This document shows, piece by piece, positions 27,508 through 36,604 of a stretch of DNA of 64,000 bases (the stretch's first letter is position 1; every line of letters begins with the position of its first letter). A model generated the notes under the pieces. That model was not told the DNA's origin. It saw only the letters and a list, made by a program, of their open reading frames with translations, and searched no databases. Source of the stretch: an uncultured Hyphomonas sp. (GTDB taxonomy: Bacteria; Pseudomonadota; Alphaproteobacteria; Caulobacterales; Hyphomonadaceae); the NCBI RefSeq assembly GCF_963677035.1, contig NZ_OY781472.1:1922001-1986000 (forward strand), written 5' to 3'. The position numbers were made by a program, and so were the translations under genes.

Positions 27508-27596
27508 GGTCTATCAAACCTGTTTGATCCGGCTGAGAACAGCCCCTATGAGGGCGCTTATAGGGGCATACCCGTTTCTACAGGATATAGGGCGAA

Positions 27597-28844
27597 ATGG
27601 CGCGCACGGTACTTAAGTTTGGCGGAACATCAGTCGGCGACCTCGATCGCATTGCGAACGTGGCCGACATTGTGGCCGCCCGCGCAGAGCAGGGTGAGCA
27701 GATGGCTGTGGTCGTTTCGGCCATGGCAGGGGAGACCAACAAGCTGGTTGCGCTGGCAGAAGGCGCGGCAGGCGATGGCCTCGCGCGGGAGCACTATGAT
27801 GACGAATATGACGTCGTCGTTGCCTCCGGCGAGCAGGTGACCGCGGGTCTGTTGGCGCTGGCGCTGCGCAAGCGCGGTCTGAAGGCGCGCTCCTGGCTTG
27901 GCTGGCAGCTGAAGCTGAAAACCAACAAGAGCCACGGCAAGGCCCGCATCATGGGTTTTGACGATTCCAGCCTGCCGGATTCGATGGATGCAGGTGAGAT
28001 CGCCGTGATTGCCGGTTTCCAGGGCGTCACCGAGGATGAGCGTGTTGCCACGCTCGGCCGGGGCGGATCGGATACCAGCGCCGTGGCCGTGGCTGCCGCG
28101 CTAAATGCCCAGGGCTGCGACATCTATACCGATGTCGACGGCGTCTACACGACCGACCCGCGCATGGTCCCGAAAGCGCGGCGGATGAAGAAAATCTCGT
28201 TCGAGGAAATGCTCGAAATGGCATCGCTGGGCGCCAAGGTCCTGCAGACCCGCTCGGTCGAAATGGCCATGAATCATAACGTGCCGGTGCGCGTGCTCTC
28301 CAGCTTCCTGAAGCCCGGAGAGCCCAATCCCGGAACCCTAGTGTGCGCAGAGGAAGAAATCGTGGAAAAGCAGGTTGTCAGCGGCGTCGCCTATTCGCGT
28401 GATGAGGCGAAGATCACCCTTTTCGGAATGCCGGACAAACCGGGCGTGTCGGCGAAACTCTTCGCCGTGCTCGCCCAGTCGGGCATCAATGTCGACATGA
28501 TCGTTCAGGCCAATGCCCGCGGTCCGGACCGGGCCAACATGGTGTTTACCTGCACCGACCGCGACAGCCCGTTCGCGAAAGAGACCCTGGAAAAGGTGAA
28601 GGACGAGATCGGCTTCGACTCCATGGAAGTCACGCGCGATGTCTCCAAGGTCTCGATCATCGGGGTTGGCATGAAGAGCCACACCGGCGTTGCCGAGACC
28701 ATGTTCCGTGCGCTTTCGGACAAGAATATCAACATCGATGTCATCGCGACGTCCGAAATCAAGATTTCTGTCCTGATCGCAGCGCCCTACACCGAACTCG
28801 CCGTGCGGGCCCTGCATACGGCCTTCGGCCTTGACGCCGAGTAA
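27597..28844 (+). CDS. lysC: Aspartate kinase
   Basis: Phosphorylates aspartate, the first step to lysine, threonine and methionine, in 415 residues. The kinase domain starts with KFGGTSVGD (Lys7), and TLGRGGSDTSAVA is the second signature. Two ACT domains (about 265-415) provide feedback inhibition, typically by lysine and/or threonine. The size fits the monofunctional class. ptsP follows 25 bp downstream. Confidence 0.95.
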   Translation: MARTVLKFGGTSVGDLDRIANVADIVAARAEQGEQMAVVVSAMAGETNKLVALAEGAAGDGLAREHYDDEYDVVVASGEQVTAGLLALALRKRGLKARSWLGWQLKLKTNKSHGKARIMGFDDSSLPDSMDAGEIAVIAGFQGVTEDERVATLGRGGSDTSAVAVAAALNAQGCDIYTDVDGVYTTDPRMVPKARRMKKISFEEMLEMASLGAKVLQTRSVEMAMNHNVPVRVLSSFLKPGEPNPGTLVCAEEEIVEKQVVSGVAYSRDEAKITLFGMPDKPGVSAKLFAVLAQSGINVDMIVQANARGPDRANMVFTCTDRDSPFAKETLEKVKDEIGFDSMEVTRDVSKVSIIGVGMKSHTGVAETMFRALSDKNINIDVIATSEIKISVLIAAPYTELAVRALHTAFGLDAE

Positions 28845-28869
28845 GACCGCCTGCGACAAGCAGGACTAG

Positions 28870-31134
28870 ATGGCCTACAATCTACCTGCCACGCGTCTGC
28901 TGATGAATCGCCTCCGCCAGATGATGGCAGAGGATGGCGAAACACGTTCGCGCCTCGACAATGTGGTCCGGCTGATCGCCTCGACCATGGTGGCCGATGT
29001 TTGCTCGATCTATCTGAGTGATCGTGCCGGTCAACTTATCCTCATTTCGACGGAGGGCCTGAAGCCGGAAGCGGTCGGGAATACGCGCCTGTCGTCAGCG
29101 GAAGGCCTTGTCGGCCTCGTGTCGCGCCGCGCCGAACCGATGGCCATTCAGGATGCGCCGCGCCATCCTTCCTTTTCCTACCGCCCGGAAACAGGCGAAG
29201 ACCCGTTCCACGCCTTCCTGGGGGTGCCGATCCTGCGTGGCGGCCGGGTGATCGGCGTGCTCACCGCCCAGAACCGGACCGAGCGGGTCTATGGCGACGA
29301 AGAGATCGACACGCTGCAGACCATTGCCATGGTGCTGGCCGAAATCGTCGACCGGATCGATCCTGACCACCTCGACAATGGCCACGGGCATCAGCGGACA
29401 CGGAAACCGGCGTCGCTGCGCGGACGTGTGTTCTGCGAAGGCCTCGGTTATGGCCGTGCCGTGCTGCACGATCCGGTCGTGCCAGCGGCGAAATTCTTTG
29501 CTGGCGATCAGGAACTTGAAGCGGAGCGGCTGACCCGGGCCCTGATCGGTCTGAAGACGTCCATCGACCGGATGATGGCCATCGACGGCGCCGTACTGGG
29601 CGATGACCCGCGCGACGTGATGGAGACATACCGCCTGCTGGCGCACGACCCGTCATGGGCCGAAAAGCTGCAGGAAGGCGTCCGGTCCGGCCTGTCGGCC
29701 GAAGCGTCCATCGACCGCGCCCGCCGGGAACACCGTGCCCGCCTGCAAAGTGCGCGCGACCCTTATCTGCGGGAGCGGCTTCACGACCTTGAAGACCTCG
29801 ATAACCGCCTGCTGCGCATTCTCGGCGGCGATGAAGGCCGTCCGGAGATCAGCGAGGAACGCAGCGTTCTGGTTGCCCGCCGCCTCGGCCCGGCGGAATT
29901 GCTGGAATATGCCAATGCCGGCCTCCGGGGCATCCTCATGGAAGAGGCGGCGGCCTCGTCCCATGCGGCCATCGTGGCCCGCGCGCTCGGCATTCCCACG
30001 CTGGGCGGCATTGAAGGGCTGACCACAAGGATTGATCAGGGCGACTGGCTGATCGTCGATGCAGAGCAGGGCGTGTTGCACGTCCGCCCCGACGATTCGC
30101 TCTATGATGCCTACAAGGACCGCGTGGCCCTGCGCTCCGAACGGCAAGCAGCCTATGCGGCGCTGCGTGACAAGCCCGCCTGCACGAAGGACGGCACCCA
30201 CGTCAATCTGATGCTGAATGCGGGCCTGGAACTCGATCTCGACACGCTGGACCAGACCGGCGCGGATGGGGTGGGCCTGTTCCGCACCGAATTCCAGTTC
30301 CTCGTGTCCGAGACGCTGCCGCGCCTGAACGATCAGGTAGAGCTCTACCGCCGCGTGCTGGACAAGGCGCCGGGCAAGCCCGTGATCTTCCGGACGCTGG
30401 ACCTGGGCGGTGACAAGGTGCTGCCTGCGCTGAACCTGCAGCGGGAGGAAAACCCCGCGCTTGGCTGGCGGTCGATCCGTTTTGCGCTGGATCATCGCGG
30501 CCTGTTCCGCCGCCAGCTGCGGGCGCTGATCCGCGCGGCCGGGGAGAAGCCGCTGACGGTCATGTTCCCGATGGTGACCGTGCCGGAGGAGTTTTTTGCC
30601 GCCAGGGACCTCCTGATGAAGGAGGTCGAATGGACCGCCGAGACGACCGGCAAACGCCCCTCGCGTGTCGAAGTCGGCGTCATGCTGGAAACGCCGGCGC
30701 TGGCCTTCAGCCTAAAGGAACTGGCAGGGGAGGCGGAGTTCCTGTCCGTCGGCACCAACGATCTGATGCAGTTCTTCTATGCGGCCGACCGGATGACGCC
30801 CTCTGTCTCGGATCGGTACGACCTTGTCTCACCGAGCGCGTTGCGCTTCCTCAAGATGGTTTCCGAAGAGTGCCGGACGCATGGAATCCGGATGTCGGCA
30901 TGCGGGGAGGCGACCGGTTCCAGCCTCTCGGCCCTCTGTTTCGTTGCACTCGGGTTTACCAATCTTTCCATGTCGGCCGGATCCATCGGTCCTGTAAAAC
31001 GTATGATCAGAAGCCTTGATCTTACAGCGTTTCGGGCCGATTTTCTTGAGGCGCTGGATAAACCGAACGATGCGTTCCGTAACCAGTTGTTAGCCCTTGC
31101 GGCTCAACATGGTGTGGAACTGGCGGAAGGTTGA
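28870..31134 (+). CDS. ptsP: Phosphoenolpyruvate-protein phosphotransferase, PTS-Ntr enzyme I
   Basis: EI-Ntr of 754 residues, which moves phosphate from PEP to the NPr protein in the nitrogen-type PTS. An N-terminal GAF domain (about 25-165) can sense glutamine or other ligands. The phosphohistidine domain has His365 in AAASSHAAIVAR. The PEP-binding TIM barrel contains GLFRTEFQFL, GTNDLMQF and the Cys of RMSACGEATG. The sugar PTS is not needed for this branch. The lysC-ptsP arrangement is common in alphaproteobacteria. Confidence 0.95.
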   Translation: MAYNLPATRLLMNRLRQMMAEDGETRSRLDNVVRLIASTMVADVCSIYLSDRAGQLILISTEGLKPEAVGNTRLSSAEGLVGLVSRRAEPMAIQDAPRHPSFSYRPETGEDPFHAFLGVPILRGGRVIGVLTAQNRTERVYGDEEIDTLQTIAMVLAEIVDRIDPDHLDNGHGHQRTRKPASLRGRVFCEGLGYGRAVLHDPVVPAAKFFAGDQELEAERLTRALIGLKTSIDRMMAIDGAVLGDDPRDVMETYRLLAHDPSWAEKLQEGVRSGLSAEASIDRARREHRARLQSARDPYLRERLHDLEDLDNRLLRILGGDEGRPEISEERSVLVARRLGPAELLEYANAGLRGILMEEAAASSHAAIVARALGIPTLGGIEGLTTRIDQGDWLIVDAEQGVLHVRPDDSLYDAYKDRVALRSERQAAYAALRDKPACTKDGTHVNLMLNAGLELDLDTLDQTGADGVGLFRTEFQFLVSETLPRLNDQVELYRRVLDKAPGKPVIFRTLDLGGDKVLPALNLQREENPALGWRSIRFALDHRGLFRRQLRALIRAAGEKPLTVMFPMVTVPEEFFAARDLLMKEVEWTAETTGKRPSRVEVGVMLETPALAFSLKELAGEAEFLSVGTNDLMQFFYAADRMTPSVSDRYDLVSPSALRFLKMVSEECRTHGIRMSACGEATGSSLSALCFVALGFTNLSMSAGSIGPVKRMIRSLDLTAFRADFLEALDKPNDAFRNQLLALAAQHGVELAEG

Positions 31135-31225
31135 TAGATTGGCTCCGTGAGTTAACCTCACGCATGGACCGTTTCTTGCGCGATGGTGGGACGACACACG
31201 ACCATCACGGCTTTACTGGACGAAC

Positions 31226-32140
31226 ATGGCACACGACGACACGCATCCTGAACAGGCCGGTCCCGAAGAAGGGGCCAGTGGCAAGGTATTGACGGACTCC
31301 GAACGCTTCGCCCTGGCCAGGGAAGTCTTCGAAACCCGCTCTTTTGAGGGCGAAGACCTGCGCATGGGCCAGGTCCTGCGCCGCGTGCGTGAGATCAAGG
31401 GCCTTGAGCTGCAGGATGTTTCCAAGGCGACGCTGCTGCGCAAGGACTACCTTATGTGGCTGGAGCGTATGGAAGTCGGTGAGCTGCCAAAGGGCGGCTA
31501 TCTGACGGCCATTCTGGGCACCTATGCGAAATTCCTCGGCCTGCCCGAGAAGGACGTCATCGCGATCTATACCAAGGAATGCGGCGCCGTTCAGGAAGTC
31601 AAAGAAGCGGCGCCTGTCCCGAAAATGGGCCAGATCGCGGCTGAGCGCGCCCGCTGGCCGCTGGCTCTGGCATCGGCTGCGGCACTGGTCGCGCTGGCCG
31701 CAGGCGCAATCGGCGTGTCGCAATTCATGCGGCCTGCGCCGGAAGTGACTGAAGCGGCGGCCATCGTGGCCGTGAACGGCGCCCGCGACAGCCTGTTCTC
31801 GGAAACAGAGTCCCAGCGCCCCGTGCCGGATACGCTGCCGCTTGAGCTGGTCGCTGTACGCCAGGGCTGGCTGGAAGTGCGCGGCGCCGACGGCACCATT
31901 TTCCGCAGCCGCGTCATGGCGGAAGGCGAGACCTATTTCCCGCGTCTGAACGCTGGCTGGACCGTGTCTGCCCGCGATGGCGGCGCGTTTGAATGGCGCG
32001 TCGGTGATATCGTCGTCAGCCCGCTTGGCCCGGATGGCGCGGAAATGTTTTCCGTCAGCGTGGACGAACAGCTGGCCCGCGCTGCGGAAGTCTCCGCCCC
32101 GGCCATGGCAGCCAATGGTGGCGGCAAGGCGACCCGCTAG
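31226..32140 (+). CDS. RodZ-like protein with helix-turn-helix and DUF4115 domain
   Basis: A 304-residue bitopic inner-membrane protein. The N-terminal cytoplasmic helix-turn-helix (about 45-110, MGQVLRRVREIKGLELQDVS) is followed by a charged linker and a membrane helix (about 148-168). A periplasmic beta-rich DUF4115-type domain (QGWLEVRGADGTIFRS) follows. RodZ anchors MreB filaments to the elongation machinery and sets rod shape. A 6-5-6 dyad (31146-31162) lies upstream. ispG follows, a typical alphaproteobacterial order. Confidence 0.85.
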   Translation: MAHDDTHPEQAGPEEGASGKVLTDSERFALAREVFETRSFEGEDLRMGQVLRRVREIKGLELQDVSKATLLRKDYLMWLERMEVGELPKGGYLTAILGTYAKFLGLPEKDVIAIYTKECGAVQEVKEAAPVPKMGQIAAERARWPLALASAAALVALAAGAIGVSQFMRPAPEVTEAAAIVAVNGARDSLFSETESQRPVPDTLPLELVAVRQGWLEVRGADGTIFRSRVMAEGETYFPRLNAGWTVSARDGGAFEWRVGDIVVSPLGPDGAEMFSVSVDEQLARAAEVSAPAMAANGGGKATR

Positions 32141-32223
32141 TGCAGTTGAAGTTTCTGTAAACGCATTGCCGGATGGGCGCGAACGCGCCATCTAGGGGCC
32201 AACAGGCACCAGAGGCACATGAC

Positions 32224-33357
32224 ATGAGCCACAATCCGATCCGTCCCTGGCGTGACATCACGCGGCGCAAATCCCGGCAAATCCGTGTTGGCGATGTTCT
32301 GGTCGGTGGGGATGCCCCCATCGCCGTGCAGACCATGACCAACACGCCGACAGAGGATGCTGCGGCGACCATCGCGCAGATCCAGCGTGCGGCCGAGGCC
32401 GGCGCCGACATCGTGCGCGTCTCCTGTCCGACGGAAGAGGCGACGGCCGCCATGCCGGAGATCTGCAAGGCCTCGCCCGTGCCGATCGTGGCGGACATCC
32501 ATTTCCACTACAAACGCGGCATCGAGGCGGCAGACGCCGGCGCGGCCTGCCTGCGGATCAATCCCGGCAATATCGGGTCTGAGGCGCGGGTGAAGGAAGT
32601 CGTGAACGCGGCCCGCGCAAATGGCTGTTCCATCCGGATCGGCGTCAATGGCGGCAGCCTGGAGCGGCACCTGCTGGAGAAATACGGCGAGCCATGCCCG
32701 GATGCGATGGTGGAAAGCGCGCTGGACCATGCCCGCATTCTCGATGATTTCGGCTTCCACGATTACAAGATTTCGGTGAAGGCCTCCGACATGTTCCTCA
32801 CGGTCGCGGCCTACCAGCAGCTGGCTGAAGTGACCGACGCACCGCTGCACCTTGGCATTACCGAGGCGGGCGGGCTTCGGACGGGGACGGTCAAATCCTC
32901 CATCGGCATGGGCGCGCTGCTCTGGGCCGGGATTGGCGACACGATCCGCGTGTCACTGTCGGCTGACCCGGTGGAAGAGGTGAAGGTCGGTTTCGAAATG
33001 CTGAAATCGCTGGGCCTGCGCACGCGCGGCGTCAACATCGTTGCGTGCCCGAGCTGTGCCCGTCAGGGCTTCGACGTGATCAAGACGGTCGAGATTCTGG
33101 AGCAGCGCCTGTCGCACATTCACGAGCCGATTTCGCTGTCCATCATCGGCTGTGTCGTCAACGGCCCGGGCGAGGCGGCCCTGACCGATCTCGGTTTTAC
33201 CGGCGGCGGCAAAGAAAGCGGCAAGATGTTCGTGGCCGGACGGGCGGACCACAATGTCTCCAACGCCGACATGATCGAACACATCGTCGAGCTGGTCGAA
33301 CAGAAAGCCGAACGCCTGCGCGCCGAACGCGAAGAGGCAGAGGTTGCGGCGGAGTAG
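32224..33357 (+). CDS. ispG: 4-hydroxy-3-methylbut-2-enyl diphosphate synthase (IspG/GcpE)
   Basis: Iron-sulfur enzyme of the MEP isoprenoid pathway that reductively opens 2-C-methyl-D-erythritol cyclodiphosphate; 377 residues. The N-terminal TIM barrel contains [20 protein letters not shown]. The [4Fe-4S] cysteines are in [10 protein letters not shown] and [10 protein letters not shown]. The ATG at 32224 is preferred to the open frame from 32173. Isoprenoid synthesis feeds quinones, including the UbiG pathway, and the cell-wall carrier lipid. Confidence 0.95.
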   Translation: MSHNPIRPWRDITRRKSRQIRVGDVLVGGDAPIAVQTMTNTPTEDAAATIAQIQRAAEAGADIVRVSCPTEEATAAMPEICKASPVPIVADIHFHYKRGIEAADAGAACLRINPGNIGSEARVKEVVNAARANGCSIRIGVNGGSLERHLLEKYGEPCPDAMVESALDHARILDDFGFHDYKISVKASDMFLTVAAYQQLAEVTDAPLHLGITEAGGLRTGTVKSSIGMGALLWAGIGDTIRVSLSADPVEEVKVGFEMLKSLGLRTRGVNIVACPSCARQGFDVIKTVEILEQRLSHIHEPISLSIIGCVVNGPGEAALTDLGFTGGGKESGKMFVAGRADHNVSNADMIEHIVELVEQKAERLRAEREEAEVAAE

Positions 33358-33383
33358 GCCCTGCCGCATGCCTTGTTCAGATG

Positions 33384-34190
33384 TCAGGCGCGCGGAATGA
33401 ATTGCGCCGTGTTGATCCGCGCCCGGTTGCTGTGAACCTGCTCGATCTGCTCGATGTTTCGCTGGAGGAAGCCGAGCAGGGCCGTGTCCGGCCCGCCATC
33501 TCCGTTTCGTCTCTGGCGCTGGGGCGGTGACGTGTAGGCGGGCAGGGTGCCGGTCCGGGAAATGTGGAACAGGATACGGAGAATGACGCTGTCGCGGTCC
33601 GCCACGATATCCTCGTAGACGAGGCGAAGCGGCGACTGCTCCTGTTGCGTATACCATTTGTCGATCCGCTGCTCGTTCTGGATGATGTGGTGAACCATCG
33701 ACCAGACCTCGCTGTCGGTCACTTCGGGCGGCGGCCCTTCGACATTGTGCCAGTTGCCGCTCTTCCTGGCGCGCGCGAAAGAAAAAGCCTGGGCGACGAA
33801 ATCGCGCCGGCGCAAATCGATCGTGGCGAACCCGGCGAAACTCTTCCGGAAGTCTACCAGGTCTTCGAGGTGGAACAGCCGCGCCGGATTAATCTGGAAG
33901 CCGAACACCGGATGCATCGCGGCAGTCTTGCGGACATAGTCCTGAAGGCCTGAGGCTTCCCGTCTTCGGTAAAGGGCGGGGAGCCCCTGCGTATTGAAAT
34001 ACTCATTTGGCGCACCGACGAGGCGCAAATCTTCCAGCATGCGGCCCAGCCAGGTGGAACCACAGCGGCCCGAGATGACCATCATGTAGTTCCGCAGGTT
34101 CGGATGGGCCGGAAAGACGGAAGACAGGTCGAGGGGGTTCCGGCCGAACCGCTCCCCCTCGGCTTCGAAAAATGTACGGTATGGGTTCAC
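33384..34190 (-). CDS. Stf0-type sulfotransferase family protein
   Basis: A 268-residue PAPS-dependent sulfotransferase-like protein. The 5'-phosphosulfate-binding loop is GRCGSTWLGRML (about residues 41-52). The later DLRRRDFVAQAFSFARA matches the 3'-phosphate-binding region, and WYTQQEQSPLRLVYEDIVAD is a family motif. The start is GTG at 34190; no stronger ribosome site is seen. Relatives sulfate trehalose or lipids. The substrate here is not deducible. Confidence 0.88.
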   Translation of the reverse strand: MNPYRTFFEAEGERFGRNPLDLSSVFPAHPNLRNYMMVISGRCGSTWLGRMLEDLRLVGAPNEYFNTQGLPALYRRREASGLQDYVRKTAAMHPVFGFQINPARLFHLEDLVDFRKSFAGFATIDLRRRDFVAQAFSFARARKSGNWHNVEGPPPEVTDSEVWSMVHHIIQNEQRIDKWYTQQEQSPLRLVYEDIVADRDSVILRILFHISRTGTLPAYTSPPQRQRRNGDGGPDTALLGFLQRNIEQIEQVHSNRARINTAQFIPRA

Positions 34191-34274
34191 TAAACTGGGT
34201 CGCTCTACAGATCTCTGGCGGAGATTTGGGACCTTACGTGTTGAGCGCTGGCAGGCAACTCCCCCAGTCGGCGA

Positions 34275-35489
34275 TCACTGCTGAACGGAGATGGCCATTC
34301 GCTCTGCCGCATTCGGCCCATTCGGCTTCAGGCCGAACAGCGGACGCAGGAACCCCACGCGGCGGATGACCATTTCATGCAGCAGGGCGCAGCCGCCGAA
34401 GGTGGCGAGGATGACCAGCGGGGCTTCAACCCAGACACTGAGGCCCTGACGGGTCAGCCAGTAGCCCGCCATGACGGTGATCGTCTGGTGCAGGATGTAC
34501 CAGGGGAAGATCGCCTCGGTCAGATAGGTGAGCGCGCGGCTGGGCCGGTTCAGATAGCGCTGGGCGAGGCCGAGCATGGTCACGATCGCCAGCCAGGCAT
34601 AGACGATGCGGGCAATGCGGGCGGGCCAGACCAGCCAGCTCCAGTCGGCACTCTCAGCCATGGCGTCCCAATTGGCCCAGATCGGGGTAAGCACGGCGCC
34701 CAGCACCAGTACGCCGGTGAGGGCGAAAGGCAGAGCCCGGCGGATCGCACGCCAGAAATTCCGGTCCTTGGCGAGCAGGAAGCCGATCAGCAGCATGGTC
34801 AGGCTGTGGGCGTGATTGGCCCAGTCATTCGTCAGGTCATGCGTCGTCTCGAAATACGGGTCGAGCGTGAATCGGTAGAGGAGGAACGGCGTCACTGGCA
34901 GGACAAGCGCGGCGAGCGGCCCCAAGCGGCCGGCGAACAGGACATGGGTGATCCGCTGGCCCGTTCCCGTCATGAACCGGGCCAGCGGACGAGCCACCAT
35001 GGCCAGCATCAGCGTGTAGACCAGCAGGTAAACAACGTACCAGAGATGGTTCCAGGTCGGTGTGGTGACCGAGTAGTCCGATCCGAAATCGAGATAGTGC
35101 GGCCAGAACTGCCAGAAGCTGCCGCTGAACTCCCCAGTCTCCACCAGCTGCAGCCAGCTCTGCGGCGCGACGATCACCGCCATGCCAAACAGGATCGGCA
35201 GGCCGAGCCGGACGGCGCGCGCTCGTGCCAGCTTCGAGGCCCCCAGCTTGTCTGCTGCAAAGCGCAGCGCGACGCCGGAGATGAAGAAGAGGAGGGCGAG
35301 GCGCCACGGGTTCAGCAGCATCATGGCCCATTCGGCGCCGTGGCCGACATGCACGCTTTTCACGTGCCAGTCCCACGTCACGTAGAACATGCCCGTATGG
35401 TAAAAAATGAGCAGGCCGAAAGCGATGATGCGCAGCCAGTCGAGATCGTAACGGCGGGGGAAGGCGGGCGCCGGGGACGGTCCGGTCAT
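34275..35489 (-). CDS. Membrane acyltransferase, acyltransferase_3/OpgC-like
   Basis: Inner-membrane protein of 404 residues with about ten predicted helices. The first begins DLDWLRIIAFGLLIFYHTGMF, with the family His, and LFFISGVALRF follows. FPWYILHQTITVMAGYW in the last third is the second acyltransferase_3 signature. It probably transfers acyl or succinyl groups to a glycan, lipid or antibiotic. It is divergent from the LytTR regulator; the repeats between them suggest regulation by it. Confidence 0.87.
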   Translation of the reverse strand: MTGPSPAPAFPRRYDLDWLRIIAFGLLIFYHTGMFYVTWDWHVKSVHVGHGAEWAMMLLNPWRLALLFFISGVALRFAADKLGASKLARARAVRLGLPILFGMAVIVAPQSWLQLVETGEFSGSFWQFWPHYLDFGSDYSVTTPTWNHLWYVVYLLVYTLMLAMVARPLARFMTGTGQRITHVLFAGRLGPLAALVLPVTPFLLYRFTLDPYFETTHDLTNDWANHAHSLTMLLIGFLLAKDRNFWRAIRRALPFALTGVLVLGAVLTPIWANWDAMAESADWSWLVWPARIARIVYAWLAIVTMLGLAQRYLNRPSRALTYLTEAIFPWYILHQTITVMAGYWLTRQGLSVWVEAPLVILATFGGCALLHEMVIRRVGFLRPLFGLKPNGPNAAERMAISVQQ

Positions 35490-35551
35490 GGGGAAACTCC
35501 TTGTCTTTGGAGCTCAGACTGATGGGCACCCGGCCGGGTGTCAGGTGCAGA

Positions 35552-35631
35552 GGGGTATCCGGTGTGCCAAAGGGACAAACGGTGCCGTCCGGGGACGAAC
35601 GGCGGCAATCCGGGACGAAATTCCGCCAATT
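35552..35631. promoter_or_regulatory. Array of 20-bp-periodic direct repeats, candidate LytTR operator
   Basis: GGGACAAACGG (35572), GGGACGAACGG (35592) and GGGACGAAATT (35612) recur at exactly 20 bp. A degenerate first copy, GGGGTATCCGG, sits at 35552. LytTR regulators bind paired direct repeats spaced near two helical turns, and a LytTR gene starts 40 bp away. The array lies between it and the divergent acyltransferase gene. Confidence 0.6.
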
Positions 35632-35670
35632 GTCTTCCGGTTCGCACGCAGGTTGTGGCAGGACACAGCG

Positions 35671-36519
35671 ATGGTGACCGAGACGCAGCATCCAGAGATC
35701 AGGGCCGATGCCCGGGCCGACCGGCGGACCTGGTTCTTTTTTGGTCTGTTCATGGTCGCCTCTTTTCTCGAGGAATCCCTCTCGGATCATGACGACCTTT
35801 TGCAGGCGGGCTCAGCGCATCCGAACCTGCCATGGTTGAGCCAGGCGACATCGCATCTGGTGATCCTGGCCATGGTGCCATTCATCACCTTCATGTTGAG
35901 CCGGTTTCCTTTTTCAGCAGACCGCTGGCGCCGGAACCTGGCGATCCATGCGGCGGCGACGGTAGGGTTTTCCGCGGTCCATATTTTCCTGATGGTGGCG
36001 CTCAGAAAGCTGCTGACCCCGCTGGTGTTTGGCTTTCCATACGATTTCGGTCTCATGGACCTGTCGGTCTGGCTGTATGAATACCGCAAGGATGTGCTCA
36101 GCTACACGCTGATCGCGGCGATCTTCTGGATGAACCGGGTGGCAGAGCAGCGAACCATGGAGGCTGAGGCCGCCCGGAACGAAGCCAAAGACCGTCACCG
36201 GCTGACGCTGAAATCCGGCGGCCGAACCTATTTCGTGACCGCCGGTGATGTGATCTGGGCGAAGGCGGCCTCCAATTATGTGGAAGTGGTAACGCCCGCG
36301 AAAACCTATCTGGCGCGGATGACGCTGACAGAGCTGGAACGCCTTCTGGAAGACGCCGGTGGTCATCATGTACGCGTTCACAGGTCTCACATAGTCAATC
36401 TTGATCATGTCAGAGGTATCACGCCGACCGGGGAAGGGGACGCTGTGATCGAGCTGGATAGCGGCGACACTGTGCCGGGCTCGCGCCGCTACCGGGAGCG
36501 CTATGCGCCAACGGGATAA
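35671..36519 (+). CDS. Membrane-anchored LytTR-type transcriptional regulator
   Basis: A 282-residue protein. Four predicted membrane helices (about 24-130) precede a short coiled linker (EQRTMEAEAARNEAKDRH) and a C-terminal LytTR DNA-binding domain (about 180-280). The LytTR motifs are DVIWAKAASNYVEVV and HVRVHRSHIVNLDHVRGI. There is no response-regulator receiver, so it appears to act as a one-component membrane sensor. The ATG at 35671 has AGGACA upstream. It is divergent from the acyltransferase gene, with the repeat array between. Confidence 0.88.
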   Translation: MVTETQHPEIRADARADRRTWFFFGLFMVASFLEESLSDHDDLLQAGSAHPNLPWLSQATSHLVILAMVPFITFMLSRFPFSADRWRRNLAIHAAATVGFSAVHIFLMVALRKLLTPLVFGFPYDFGLMDLSVWLYEYRKDVLSYTLIAAIFWMNRVAEQRTMEAEAARNEAKDRHRLTLKSGGRTYFVTAGDVIWAKAASNYVEVVTPAKTYLARMTLTELERLLEDAGGHHVRVHRSHIVNLDHVRGITPTGEGDAVIELDSGDTVPGSRRYRERYAPTG

Positions 36520-36604
36520 GCACTATTTCGTGAGCGGGCTGGCCCGGATGGGGAATATCGCTAGGTTTCGCAGCGGTGAGGCCGTTGATGAATAAAGGAT
36601 GCCG

